52,251 nucleotides of DNA, from contig JAKQOD010000101.1 of assembly GCA_029565465.1 (NCBI GenBank), positions 1 through 52,251 on the forward strand, written 5' to 3'. Both the position numbers and the translations under genes were made by a program. Below the pieces are notes generated by a model. The model ran no database searches. It saw only the letters and a list, made by a program, of their open reading frames with translations, and had not been told where the DNA came from. Of this stretch, positions 17,387 to 26,099 are shown in pieces. This DNA comes from Deltaproteobacteria bacterium. GTDB taxonomy: Bacteria; Myxococcota_A; Polyangia; Haliangiales; Haliangiaceae. Each line of letters begins with the position of its first letter. The stretch's first letter is position 1.

Positions 17387-19120
17387 ATGACCCTTGCTGA
17401 AATCGAGGCGGCGTTGCGCCAAGGCGATGTGGATCAATTAATCGCGATGGTTGAGCGTGATGCGGGAGTGGGCCGGCAACTCGCACGTGCGTTGCGTCGA
17501 GCTGCATATACTTTGCAAAACCGGCCCGAACTTGCGTTGCCCGCGTTGCAACGGGTGTGCATGGGAACACCGGAGCTTACGCCACTGCTTGCAGCGTGGG
17601 CGACCGAGTGGGCGTCTTGGCAGCGTGGCGCGTGGTTCAAAGCGCTGACTGCGCCCCTCTACGAGTTGGAGTCGGCGTTGTTGTCGGAGTATCCCGACCC
17701 TGAACCCATCGCGGCAATGGTGCGCCCGCTATTACGCGTCGACAACATCAATCAGCCGACTGGGTTCTTCGCTGTTATCGACGATGAGCGGAACGAGCGA
17801 TGGCTTTTTCCGAAATCTGGTGACGACTCGTTCGATGCGATCGTGCGATTGAATGCAAACGAAGTGATCGTAGCTGGTTGGTTTTGCGACTACGACGGTG
17901 TTGTTGCTCGACTCGATCTTGCAGCACAGCGAATCGTTTGGCGTCGTGAACTGGGGCGAGTGATGTGGAGCGTTCAGGTGCAGAATGATGGCCGGGTATT
18001 GGTGCTCGATAGTTTGCGTGGCTATTTTCTTGATCCTGCTGATGGCCAAACGCTGGCATCTTTTCCCGCGCCCAAAGGGAAGTGCACGTTGTCGCTCGAC
18101 GGAACAGCGCTTAATGTGAAGAACGATGGCGTGTGTCGAGAATTCTTGGTGGAACAATTGTGCCAAAGCACAGGCAATGGGGTTCCGCGGTCGCGCAGTG
18201 GCTTTATAAGCGCAGAATTCTCCATCGATGGATCTTTGCTTGTGACGGGCTTGGAGATGTGGAACGCGCACACCGGTGCGCACATCGCATCGTTAGATGG
18301 TGACAGCGGCGGCTATCTGGAAGGCGGACCACCTAAGCGCGGGCGCCGCGTAGTGCCACGTGGATTCATTGAAACTAGTATGCGAGGTACGCATCGCTGG
18401 GGCGCGAACGGCCAGCCCTTGCATCGCAATGACGCTCGCTTTGTGCATTGGCATGAATTGACGTTTTCCGACGACGGTACGTGGATGGCGATCAAAGACC
18501 GCAGCGGAAAGCTGGAGATCCGTGATGTTGACAGCCAAGCTGTCAAGGTGGCGTCGGCCGTCATGCCCTCGAAGCACTTCATCTGGGTCGGCGACAGCGA
18601 TGCGGTCGCGTATATCTCGGAGCCGGCCAAAGCAGCGGAGGCCGAGGCTCGCACGGTTCGATTGCTACACCTCGATGGCCGCGATGAGCTGGTGTCGACA
18701 CTGCCAGACGCGTGTGCACTGCGGGTGAGTTGCGACGGCGAGACGCTCGCCGTTGTTGGGGTAACCACCGTCGAGCTTTGGCATTTAGCGAGCCTGTCGT
18801 CGTTGCTAGCAGAGGCCAGCGGACCGACGTCGGCTGGCGTCGTCGCATTGCCAGCCGAGCTGCAAAGCAACGCTAAAACGCGAGATCGTGCAACCCGCGC
18901 GCTCGATGCACTCGACGAACTGTTGCATCAACAGCACGGATATCGCGTGCGTGCGCATCCTTGGATCGGCAGTTATGCAAACGGCATGTTCACAATCACC
19001 GACGAGCGCACCTGCGCCGTGGTCGCCGAAGTGCCGTGCGATGGACCATTGTTGCCTGACCCGACAGGGACGCGCTGGGCCAGCCGGACCGAGCTGTTTG
19101 CGTTGGTTGGAGCAGAATAA
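17387..19120 (+). CDS. cytoplasmic WD40-like propeller protein
   Basis: 577 aa without signal peptide or membrane span. The first about 110 residues are helical (MTLAEIEAALRQGDVDQLIAMVERDAGVGRQLARALRR). From about 115 on, repeated beta segments of the WD40/YVTN type appear: DAIVRLNANEVIVAGW, FSIDGSLLVTGLEMWNAHTGAHIASLDGD, LTFSDDGTWMAIKDRSGKLEIRDVD, LRVSCDGETLAVVGVTTVELWHLA. Probably a seven-bladed propeller used for protein contact. The gene stops next to the first base of the convergent WD40-like lipoprotein gene. Function unknown. Confidence 0.75.
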   Translation: MTLAEIEAALRQGDVDQLIAMVERDAGVGRQLARALRRAAYTLQNRPELALPALQRVCMGTPELTPLLAAWATEWASWQRGAWFKALTAPLYELESALLSEYPDPEPIAAMVRPLLRVDNINQPTGFFAVIDDERNERWLFPKSGDDSFDAIVRLNANEVIVAGWFCDYDGVVARLDLAAQRIVWRRELGRVMWSVQVQNDGRVLVLDSLRGYFLDPADGQTLASFPAPKGKCTLSLDGTALNVKNDGVCREFLVEQLCQSTGNGVPRSRSGFISAEFSIDGSLLVTGLEMWNAHTGAHIASLDGDSGGYLEGGPPKRGRRVVPRGFIETSMRGTHRWGANGQPLHRNDARFVHWHELTFSDDGTWMAIKDRSGKLEIRDVDSQAVKVASAVMPSKHFIWVGDSDAVAYISEPAKAAEAEARTVRLLHLDGRDELVSTLPDACALRVSCDGETLAVVGVTTVELWHLASLSSLLAEASGPTSAGVVALPAELQSNAKTRDRATRALDALDELLHQQHGYRVRAHPWIGSYANGMFTITDERTCAVVAEVPCDGPLLPDPTGTRWASRTELFALVGAE

Positions 19121-21064
19121 CTACAGATCGTAGATGCGGATCGTGTTGGAGCTGACCGCGAAATGCCGTTTGTCGTCGGATAGCGAAAATGCATGCGCGC
19201 GATCCGGCGGGTGGCTATAGCGATGCAAGATCTGCTTGCTAGCGATGTCGATGAGCTGAGTTTCGGTAGTTGTGTCACAAGCGAGCCACGTGCCGTCTGT
19301 TGAGAATTCGAATTGGTTGTAATACGCGGGGCCGCAAGCGAACTCTCCGAGTTTACGGCTCGTCTTGACGTCGAAAATCGCAGTCGCAGCCAAGCCATCG
19401 CTGAATGCCGCCAAGCTTCCGTTTTCTGAAACCAGGACCTGCAATGGCAGACGATCAACCGTGATGGTCGATAGCAGTTTGTCGTCGGCGACGGTGCGGA
19501 CGTCAAATTTCCATGGATTGGCAGTAACGTTTGACCAAACCAGGACAATGGAACCATCGCCCGACGGATGCACCGATCCTCGCACTGTGCGCACCTGCAT
19601 CGTTGTGAGATTGATGATCGATGCTTGGCCATCTAAGCGGCCGCCTAAGAAGAGCCACTTGCCGTCATTTGAAACGGTGTAAGCACTGCCTTTCACATTC
19701 GGCAGCTTGATGGCGGCCTGCACTTTTTGCCGCAGCGTCGGGTCGCGCGCTATTAAGGCAAGGGTGTGTGCAGAGCTCGCTAATGGCGGGATATCTACGT
19801 GTGCCGAAACGAACGCGCCCGTTTGAGCGTTGAACCGGTCGATGCGGTCCGTTCCTATATGGGTTAGCAAGTCGTTGCCATCAAAGCCAACAGTGGACGG
19901 CGTTGCGGCGCAAAGCTGCACGCCTGGTAACAGCGCGCCGGTTTTGCGATCGATTCGATCGGTGCATTCGTGGTTTAGTAAAACGATATCGTTGCTACGT
20001 TCAACTAGATCCGTTGCTGCGCCAGATTCACTCACAAATGTGCGGCTACCGTCGACAATGGCGACCTTGACCAAACTTGCTCGGGATGTTCGATTCGAAT
20101 ATATCGTAACCCAAGCGTGGGTAAACGGCGGGGGCAGCAGCCATCCGGTTACAACATCGCCCTTCGGCGTTTTGTCAGTGTCGGCTGACGTGGCAAGCAC
20201 GCGGCCCGTGGTTTCGCCCGCGCGCCACGTAACGACAGTGGCATGGCCGTTTCCGTTAGGAAAGCCGGCGACCCAGCTTTTGCCATCAGGCAGAAAACGC
20301 AGCTTGTCAGGCCAGCCTTTTTGCGGCGCCGTTGCGATAGCCTGGTGCGTCGCCACCTCGTAGATACGAGTGGTGTTGTCGTCGTCGAGCGCGATCTGTT
20401 TGCCGTCGAGGGACACCGCAATCGCGGAAGTTTGGTGCGGGTAAAATATTTGGGTAAGGCCGGCGCGGTCCACGACAAGAGTATCTTTGTTGCGCAGCGC
20501 AACCACGCGACCGTCGCTGAGTGCTTGTAACGCAAAGACGCCGTCGGCTTCGACTTCAACCTCGGTGGCGAGCGATGGTACAGCAAGCCGGCGCAACCGC
20601 TGCTCCATCCGTGAAAACACCCAAAGATGCGCGCCATCGGTAGAGAATGTTGCGAACCCTTTGCACGCACCGACAAAGCCTGGCTCTGGTTCGATACACG
20701 CAAGGTCCTGGCGCCAGGCAACGCCTGCGCCGGTATCGACGCTGATCAGCTGCACGCCGCCCGCGCCACCGGCCAATGCAAGCAACCGACCGTTTGGCGA
20801 GAGCGCACTGCGTTCATTGCCATCGAGATTCATACTGACCATCGCGCGCGCCCCGTCGGTGCGGCGGGCTGGGACGTTGACGCCTTTGCTGGCAGCCGCC
20901 GGGCCTGGCGTTATGGGTCGCGGTGTTTGGTCCGCAACAACGGCAGGGCTCACTGGCTGCACGCTTGGCGTATTCATGGTCGGTTTCGGTTTGCTGCAGC
21001 CGACTGCCAAGCCGGCAATCAGGACGAGCGCAATGCGAGATGCCGACTTGAATGCGAACAACAT
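19121..21064 (-). CDS. WD40-like propeller lipoprotein
   Basis: 647 aa. Signal ends LIAGLAVGC, a good lipobox, followed by a Pro/Thr-rich tether (PKPTMNTPSVQPVSPAVV). Beta-propeller repeats fill the rest: ALSPNGRLLALAGGAGGVQLISVDTG, FSTDGAHLWVFSRMEQRL, AVSLDGKQIALDDDNTTRIYEVAT, FSTDGTWLACDTTTETQLIDIASKQ, FSLSDDKRHFAVSSNTIRIYDL at the very end, which would close the ring. Likely outer-membrane anchored. It is tail-to-tail with, and touches, the cytoplasmic WD40-like gene; the two share the fold but I see no strong sequence identity. Confidence 0.8.
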   Translation of the reverse strand: MLFAFKSASRIALVLIAGLAVGCSKPKPTMNTPSVQPVSPAVVADQTPRPITPGPAAASKGVNVPARRTDGARAMVSMNLDGNERSALSPNGRLLALAGGAGGVQLISVDTGAGVAWRQDLACIEPEPGFVGACKGFATFSTDGAHLWVFSRMEQRLRRLAVPSLATEVEVEADGVFALQALSDGRVVALRNKDTLVVDRAGLTQIFYPHQTSAIAVSLDGKQIALDDDNTTRIYEVATHQAIATAPQKGWPDKLRFLPDGKSWVAGFPNGNGHATVVTWRAGETTGRVLATSADTDKTPKGDVVTGWLLPPPFTHAWVTIYSNRTSRASLVKVAIVDGSRTFVSESGAATDLVERSNDIVLLNHECTDRIDRKTGALLPGVQLCAATPSTVGFDGNDLLTHIGTDRIDRFNAQTGAFVSAHVDIPPLASSAHTLALIARDPTLRQKVQAAIKLPNVKGSAYTVSNDGKWLFLGGRLDGQASIINLTTMQVRTVRGSVHPSGDGSIVLVWSNVTANPWKFDVRTVADDKLLSTITVDRLPLQVLVSENGSLAAFSDGLAATAIFDVKTSRKLGEFACGPAYYNQFEFSTDGTWLACDTTTETQLIDIASKQILHRYSHPPDRAHAFSLSDDKRHFAVSSNTIRIYDL

Positions 21065-21171
21065 GCCTGCTCGTATCTACTGTGAAAACTACAGCGTCGC
21101 TAGTGTTTGTAGGCCCTTTGCTCTCCGAGGCGTTGTAGTGTGCCGTCGCTGCTCTACGGAAAGCTACTGCC

Positions 21172-23103
21172 ATGATAGTCACGCCTGCGGCCGAACGTTT
21201 AACACGCACTGTACTGGCCAGCGCATGCGCGGTTGCAATCGCATGTCACGCGCCGAAACCTATTGTCACAGCAGCCAATGAAGCGCCGCGCGCCATCGCT
21301 TTGGATGCGCCTGCGGCAGCACCGTTGCTTGGCAGCGACGCACCGGCGCTCGCCGTGAGTGCGCCACCGGGCTTCGCTGACAAACACTCATTAGCCTCGG
21401 GCCAGCGCTATTCGTGCGCGGTCACGAGCGATCATGGTGTTGCTTGTTGGGGCGACGCATCAGTGGGGCCGCTGCAGGCCGCATCAGTGGTGCGAATTGC
21501 TGGCCTCGATAATATCGTTGGTGTCAACGTCGGTATGAAAGTAGCCTATGCATGGCGCGCCAACGGCAAAGCACTGCATTGGAGCTTCCATGGCAACATC
21601 GCTGCACCGCAAGTTGTGGCAACGCTCACCGACGTGGTCGACATTGCGATTGATAGCGTTGCAGCGTGCGCGCTTCGAAGCAACGGCACCGTCGCTTGCA
21701 CTATGCCGCGCGTCGATGGCGTAACCGATCAGCCGCTTGCAACGTTTGTTGACGTGCCTGGCCTCAACGGTGTCGCCGAAATCGTTGTAGCGAACAATCA
21801 AGCATGTGCGCGCGCAGCGAGCGGAGCCGTGAGTTGTTGGGACATTTCCAACCCAGCCTCGTTGCATGAGGTGCGAGCAGCGGCCAATGCTGTGAGCCTT
21901 GCCGGCGCATCGGTGCGCACGCTTGGTGGCAAGCGTAGCGAACGTTTTGCAGCGGTGTTGGCCGACGGCACGTTGCTTGGGTGGCGCAGCGACGCCACCC
22001 AATGGCGGTTACCAAAGCTCGCCACCGGAGCGACACGGTTGGTGCTTGGTACCGAGCGTGCTTGTGCGCTCATTGCCGATGGCGCGTATTGTTGGAACTT
22101 TGAAAATGATCTGAGCGTTGAAAGTGCACCTTCATTGCTTGCGACCCAAGGTGCCATTCGCGACATCGACCTCGGTGCTGGCGTCGGCTGTGTGCGCAAT
22201 GATGCAGGCGTTGTGTGGTGCTGGGGTGATGTTGAACTGCTTGGCGATGGCCGTGCCCGCGAACAAGCCGAACCAACGCCTGTGCTGCAACTTGCCGACG
22301 CCGCCGAGCTGATTGCCACCGACGACATCACGTGTGCGCGGCGCGCAACCGGCACCGTTGCATGTTGGCGCGACGCAGCGCCAGTAGATATCGCTGGTGT
22401 TGCTGGTGCAACCGCACTCACCACCATGACAAGCCGAAAGACTGCAACGATTAGCCCTAGTGTCTGTGCTTTAGGCGCACGCGGCATGTGTTGGAGCGTG
22501 GACTGGCAAGGGCAACCGTGGCCGCCTCGCGCAATTGCACGTCACGTAGCGCGCGCGGCGCCGCCGTCATCGTGGAATGGCAGTGAGCATCGTAATACTT
22601 GGTTCTGTCAGCGGGTCGGTAAACTCGTTGATTGTTCCCATTCATTCTTTGACCGCCCGGACAACACGGAAGAAGATGTTCCCGAGCCGGCGCTGAGTGC
22701 GGCTATTAATAAGGTGGGGCCGGTACGTTCATTGTTGTTTCAAGACTGGACGTTGTACGTTGTCAGCAACGACGATCGCCTCACTGCGATTTCGCTTGAA
22801 GGCAACGCCACTGTTCCGCTCGCCAGCGACGCTGTGACGGTGTTGCCGGGGCCAAACCGCGACGGCATGCGACAAGAAGATTGTATGTTGCATCACAGTG
22901 GTACCGTCGAATGTTGGCACCGCGACGACTTCAGTGGCCGCCGCACCATGGCAGGCCTTGTTGATGCTACCGCGCTCGTCGGTGGCGACTATCACTTGTG
23001 TGCGTTGCGCAAAACCGGCGCCGTGATGTGCTGGGGCAACCGCGACTACCTCGGCACTGGCGACGGCAACTACGTGGCCGTGCCGGTGCGCGTCGGTCCG
23101 TAA
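21172..23103 (+). CDS. RCC1-repeat exported protein
   Basis: 643 aa. A signal-like start (TRTVLASACAVAIACHAP, possibly lipidated at the Cys of AIAC) precedes RCC1-type repeats: SLASGQRYSCAVTSDHGVACWGD, DIAIDSVAACALRSNGTVACTM, DIDLGAGVGCVRNDAGVVWCWGD, LVGGDYHLCALRKTGAVMCWGN. Each carries paired Cys that may form disulfides, the usual bacterial secreted variant. It should fold as a seven-bladed propeller; bacterial members are mostly of unknown role, often lipoproteins. GGAAAG eight bases before the ATG could act as ribosome site. Confidence 0.85.
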   Translation: MIVTPAAERLTRTVLASACAVAIACHAPKPIVTAANEAPRAIALDAPAAAPLLGSDAPALAVSAPPGFADKHSLASGQRYSCAVTSDHGVACWGDASVGPLQAASVVRIAGLDNIVGVNVGMKVAYAWRANGKALHWSFHGNIAAPQVVATLTDVVDIAIDSVAACALRSNGTVACTMPRVDGVTDQPLATFVDVPGLNGVAEIVVANNQACARAASGAVSCWDISNPASLHEVRAAANAVSLAGASVRTLGGKRSERFAAVLADGTLLGWRSDATQWRLPKLATGATRLVLGTERACALIADGAYCWNFENDLSVESAPSLLATQGAIRDIDLGAGVGCVRNDAGVVWCWGDVELLGDGRAREQAEPTPVLQLADAAELIATDDITCARRATGTVACWRDAAPVDIAGVAGATALTTMTSRKTATISPSVCALGARGMCWSVDWQGQPWPPRAIARHVARAAPPSSWNGSEHRNTWFCQRVGKLVDCSHSFFDRPDNTEEDVPEPALSAAINKVGPVRSLLFQDWTLYVVSNDDRLTAISLEGNATVPLASDAVTVLPGPNRDGMRQEDCMLHHSGTVECWHRDDFSGRRTMAGLVDATALVGGDYHLCALRKTGAVMCWGNRDYLGTGDGNYVAVPVRVGP

Positions 23104-23111
23104 GGTTTGTC

Positions 23112-23819
23112 TCAGCGCTTGCCGTTGCAAGCCACGAAGCCGAGCGGAAGCGGCACGATGCCACCGACGCCTTCATAATATGACTGATGGTCGGCAATGC
23201 CGATGACGCCAATGCAAGCACCATCAGGTGACGTGGTTTGGGCTGTGAGCCGTGCCGCGAAAACGCCCATGGCACGACCGCCATCGTCTTGGCTTGGTGC
23301 AAACAGCACAATTGGTTTGGCATTGTTCGGTGTTGTAATGCTAGCGCCCTTTTTGTACGCCATCTTGGCGTTCACTTTCGTGAGGCTGCCGTCGGTGAGG
23401 CCGCCGAGTGCCGCTTGATTTGCGCGCGCCGTTGCAAGGATGGTTGCCTCGGAAATCGCGGCTTCGCCTAGCGTCGTCGATGCATCGTTAGAACAGGTGG
23501 GCTCTGGCTTGGTAGTGCCATCGAAGGGGGCCACCGTGCATGTGCTCATTTCGCACCACGGGCCGCGACCGCCCAGTGGATCTTCCGAGCATATCGCTAC
23601 CCGAAACGCGAGCCGGTTGGCGCTGGCCCAGCCCAACAGCGTTGCATGTGCAAACGGTTTGGGCGAGCCGCTTTTGCTTTGTGCTGCGATCGCCGCCGCA
23701 TCTTTTGCGAGCGCTTGGTCGGCTGCGCTAGGGCTTAGCGTGCGTGGGCCATCGGCAGCGAGTGCGATTGCGGGGGTGGCAAGTGACAAGATTGCAGTGA
23801 GCAGAAGGGAAGTACGCAT
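23112..23819 (-). CDS. secreted protein, unknown function
   Basis: 235 aa from ATG 23819, chosen because a clean signal peptide starts there (MRTSLLLTAILSLATPAIALA, cut before ADGPRTLSPS); the open frame to 23963 adds 48 unlikely residues. The mature protein has two Cys pairs (AICSEDPLGGRGPWCEMSTC, EPTCSNDA) and segments EAAISEATILATARANQAALGG and ITTPNNAKPIVLFAPSQDDGGRAMGVFAARL. No family recognised. It is 8 bp from the end of the convergent RCC1 gene. Confidence 0.65.
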   Translation of the reverse strand: MRTSLLLTAILSLATPAIALAADGPRTLSPSAADQALAKDAAAIAAQSKSGSPKPFAHATLLGWASANRLAFRVAICSEDPLGGRGPWCEMSTCTVAPFDGTTKPEPTCSNDASTTLGEAAISEATILATARANQAALGGLTDGSLTKVNAKMAYKKGASITTPNNAKPIVLFAPSQDDGGRAMGVFAARLTAQTTSPDGACIGVIGIADHQSYYEGVGGIVPLPLGFVACNGKR

Positions 23820-23893
23820 GTGTGTGGTGTAACGCGCGTGGCGGTGCAGGTATTCCGAATTGGTGCGTTGGCGCATGTGGCGCCCGGCTGGCA

Positions 23894-23899
23894 TACTAT
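23894..23899 (+). promoter_or_regulatory. -10-like TANNNT 5 nt before GTG (23905)
   Basis: TACTAT, 5 nt (TGAGC), then GTG. Argues for the GTG at 23905 over the upstream TTG and ATG. Confidence 0.45.
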
Positions 23900-23904
23900 T
23901 GAGC

Positions 23905-24405
23905 GTGTATCGCGGTATTCGCTTAGAAGCGCAGACGTGGCTGTTGGTGAGGCGTGATGGCAATGTGCTGGCGGTTGAGCTACCTCAGCTAGGCGTACCC
24001 GAAAGTGCACCCACGCAAGCAAGCGAGCCTCATATCGGCGTCGCATATGTCGCCGATCTACTGCACCGACGCGTTTGCGTGTTTTACGGCGGTCCAAGTC
24101 GCCACCTTGATGCCGCAACCGTCGATGCCTGCGTCGCAAGTCTGCGCGCAGCCACCGGGCTGTTGGTTGTTTACCTGATTTCAGATCAAGTAGGGGTTGC
24201 CGATGCTGTGTGCTTTCCTGCCGCCGACGCTGTGCAACCAACGGAATTTGCCGATGCAGCATGCGCCGTATGGGTGCTCAAATCCCTCGGCGGCTGGGAC
24301 GAATCACCGATCATGCACGTGACCATCAATAACCGCCCCGTCGACATTCATGCTGATTTGCCGACACCGCAGCAGGGCTGGCAGTTGGAATTGAAGTGGC
24401 GATAG
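23905..24405 (+). CDS. hypothetical protein
   Basis: 166 aa from GTG 23905 (VYRGIRLEAQTWLLVRRDGN). The frame is open from 23860 and an ATG at 23875 is possible, but the TACTAT hexamer 5 nt before 23905 and the residue character favour the GTG. No signal or span. The sequence alternates beta strands and short helices (IGVAYVADLLHRRVCVFYGG, ATVDACVASLRAATGLLVVYLISD, ACAVWVLKSLGGWDE). I do not recognise it. Confidence 0.55.
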   Translation: MYRGIRLEAQTWLLVRRDGNVLAVELPQLGVPESAPTQASEPHIGVAYVADLLHRRVCVFYGGPSRHLDAATVDACVASLRAATGLLVVYLISDQVGVADAVCFPAADAVQPTEFADAACAVWVLKSLGGWDESPIMHVTINNRPVDIHADLPTPQQGWQLELKWR

Positions 24406-24440
24406 CCGCGGTCTTGCGACACACCGCGGCACTCTGGGAT

Positions 24441-24446
24441 TAGTAT
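24441..24446 (+). promoter_or_regulatory. -10-like TANNNT 5 nt before ATG (24452)
   Basis: TAGTAT, 5 nt (GCCGC), then ATG of the small split reading frame; same leaderless pattern as the neighbouring genes. Confidence 0.4.
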
Positions 24447-24451
24447 GCCGC

Positions 24452-24618
24452 ATGACGGAACCCCAACTGGCCACGCCACCGGTAGACGCTCGCAATTTTG
24501 AGCTCTGGTTGCAGCACGCTGCAGGCTGGATTTTTTTCGCGATGCACGCGACTTTGCACGTCAACGCTTTGTCAAACCATCGCATATGAAGCGAGCGATC
24601 ATGCACTGTATGGCGTGA
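24452..24618 (+). pseudogene. small split ORF joined by a -1 frameshift at T-TTT-TTC
   Basis: Frame A runs from ATG 24452 to TGA 24587-24589 (45 aa). At 24532-24538 it reads T-TTT-TTC, the form of a -1 slippery heptamer, inside a run of seven T (24531-24537). A -1 shift there gives FF-RDARDFARQRFVKPSHMKRAI and ends at TGA 24616-24618, a more protein-like, basic C-terminus of 54 aa in total. The ATG has the local leaderless hexamer TAGTAT. Possibilities are a decayed gene, a homopolymer sequencing error, or programmed frameshifting. It is the only content I see in the 310-bp gap 24406-24715. Confidence 0.35.
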
Positions 24619-24715
24619 TGATCGCGAAGGCGCCCCGTCGCCAACAGCCGAAAATATGTACGGCAACGGCGCTAGCCGGTGCGCGCTGACCTCAGCGTTG
24701 TGGCAGCATGGCGAC

Positions 24716-25315
24716 ATGAAAGCTGGCTGTGTGTTTGCTGCGTTCTCGTCGGTGGCCTTGGCGGTGCAAGCCGGGTGCGGCGGTCCCGTGCAGGTGCAAC
24801 ATCCAACGCCGCCACCAGGCGCGAACAAAGCATGTGCCGCGCTGGAGCTGCAGGTGCCAGGCTACGAAAATGCGCCGATTGCATCGGAGTTTGCAGCGAC
24901 GTGGCAACGGCTCGGACCACGCGGAGAACGGCGCAACATCGTTGCAGGGCAGGTGTATCAACGCGTGCGCGTGCAGCAGTTTGGTGGCTTGCGCGATCCT
25001 GAGCCGCCACAGCCGACGCTGATTTCGTTCGAGTTTGTCGACGGCACGAATCAGTTGAAAGGGCAATACTGTGTGGTGCAAGCAAAGCGTCGCAAGGCTG
25101 CTGAACCCGTCGTCCACGGCCATTATCCGGTTTCGTTTGCACCGCTCAAAGGGGTGCAAGTTGCGCCAGCGCACGCATTCTTCGTCGATGCCCGCTTGCG
25201 TGATAGTCAGTTTGAGATTGGCTTCGATGGCGATGCCGCCAACGTTACGATCTACGTAGAACAGGATGATGCGACGATTGTTGAAACGTATGCTGCTGTG
25301 CCGATCGCGAAGTAA
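24716..25315 (+). CDS. lipoprotein, unknown function
   Basis: 199 aa from ATG 24716, where the signal MKAGCVFAAFSSVALAVQAGC begins (lipobox VQAG-C). The upstream in-frame start at 24656 would bury that signal. The mature part starts with a Pro-rich tether (PVQVQHPTPPPG) and then a beta-rich domain (LISFEFVDGTNQLKGQYCVV, AFFVDARLRDSQFEIGFDGD, VTIYVEQDDATIVETY). No family recognised; probably outer-membrane anchored. Confidence 0.7.
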   Translation: MKAGCVFAAFSSVALAVQAGCGGPVQVQHPTPPPGANKACAALELQVPGYENAPIASEFAATWQRLGPRGERRNIVAGQVYQRVRVQQFGGLRDPEPPQPTLISFEFVDGTNQLKGQYCVVQAKRRKAAEPVVHGHYPVSFAPLKGVQVAPAHAFFVDARLRDSQFEIGFDGDAANVTIYVEQDDATIVETYAAVPIAK

Positions 25316-25362
25316 TGTGTAGTGTCTTAGTCGGCGCGCGGCGCCAAAACTTGCCCGCTTTG

Positions 25363-25382
25363 GCCCGGTGACCGTCACGGGC
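25363..25382. promoter_or_regulatory. imperfect palindrome just upstream of a membrane-protein gene
   Basis: GCCCG-g-TGAC-c-GTCA-CGGGC, symmetric but for one extra base in the left arm, ending 17 bp before ATG 25399 and abutting its -10-like hexamer. Could be an operator. Confidence 0.35.
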
Positions 25383-25386
25383 TTGC

Positions 25387-25392
25387 TACATT
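25387..25392 (+). promoter_or_regulatory. -10-like TANNNT 6 nt before ATG (25399)
   Basis: TACATT, 6 nt (GTTGCC), then ATG; no Shine-Dalgarno. Confidence 0.5.
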
Positions 25393-25398
25393 GTTGCC

Positions 25399-26097
25399 AT
25401 GCCCGACATTGGCACTGTTGCTGATTCGCTTGCTGCTTGGTTCAAGCCGCTGGTGCGTCGCGCTTTCATAACGTTTGCCCAAACCGCGTTTGGGTTGTCA
25501 CTGCTTTCGATTGGGATTGCGGTTGGTGGCTACGTGATCGCGTCGCCACCGTCGGTGTTGCGTGGCGTGTTGGCGGTGTTGGTTGCGTTTGGATGCTTCG
25601 TCGCGTTTGGTGTGCCTTTGATGATCAAACGTGCGATCGGCGCAGTGGTGCGTGAAGGCATCGTAAAGCTAGGACTCGGTGCGAAAGTTTCGCAAGTGCT
25701 GTTCAAACGCATGAGCGAACCCGGCGTTGACAGCGCAGCCGGGGGTAGCGCCGCCGCGGCTGCCCCAGTGCCATTGTCACAAGCCGCATCACAATTGCAA
25801 CGCGCGATCGAAACGGTGCAACGCCTAAGTAACGATGAACGGCTTGGCTTCTTTCGCGGCAGAATCCAAGCGGTGTTGCTCGCGTTGGTTGGCAAAGTCA
25901 CCAATGCGCGGTTTCGCGAAGCTGCTTCGAAGCTGGGCACCGTCGATGTTGCTGCCGTGAAACAACAATTGTCTGGTGACATTGATCAGCGCATTGTTGC
26001 GCTCGTCAACAAGACGCTTTGGCGCACCACCGCGATGGCGCTGCTGTTGTGCTGCGGCGTTCCGCTCGTCTTCGCGCTGCTGATGCGCGCGTTGTAA
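25399..26097 (+). CDS. membrane protein, unknown function
   Basis: 232 aa. Two hydrophobic spans near the N-terminus (about 30-50 and 54-74), a long cytosolic stretch with an Ala-rich linker (GGSAAAAAPVPL) and helical QAASQLQRAIETVQRLSNDERLG, and one C-terminal span (TTAMALLLCCGVPLVFALLM). The middle may form a coiled coil. I do not recognise the family. It ends 2 bp before the end of the convergent LysM-FecR gene. Confidence 0.65.
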   Translation: MPDIGTVADSLAAWFKPLVRRAFITFAQTAFGLSLLSIGIAVGGYVIASPPSVLRGVLAVLVAFGCFVAFGVPLMIKRAIGAVVREGIVKLGLGAKVSQVLFKRMSEPGVDSAAGGSAAAAAPVPLSQAASQLQRAIETVQRLSNDERLGFFRGRIQAVLLALVGKVTNARFREAASKLGTVDVAAVKQQLSGDIDQRIVALVNKTLWRTTAMALLLCCGVPLVFALLMRAL

Positions 26098-26099
26098 TG

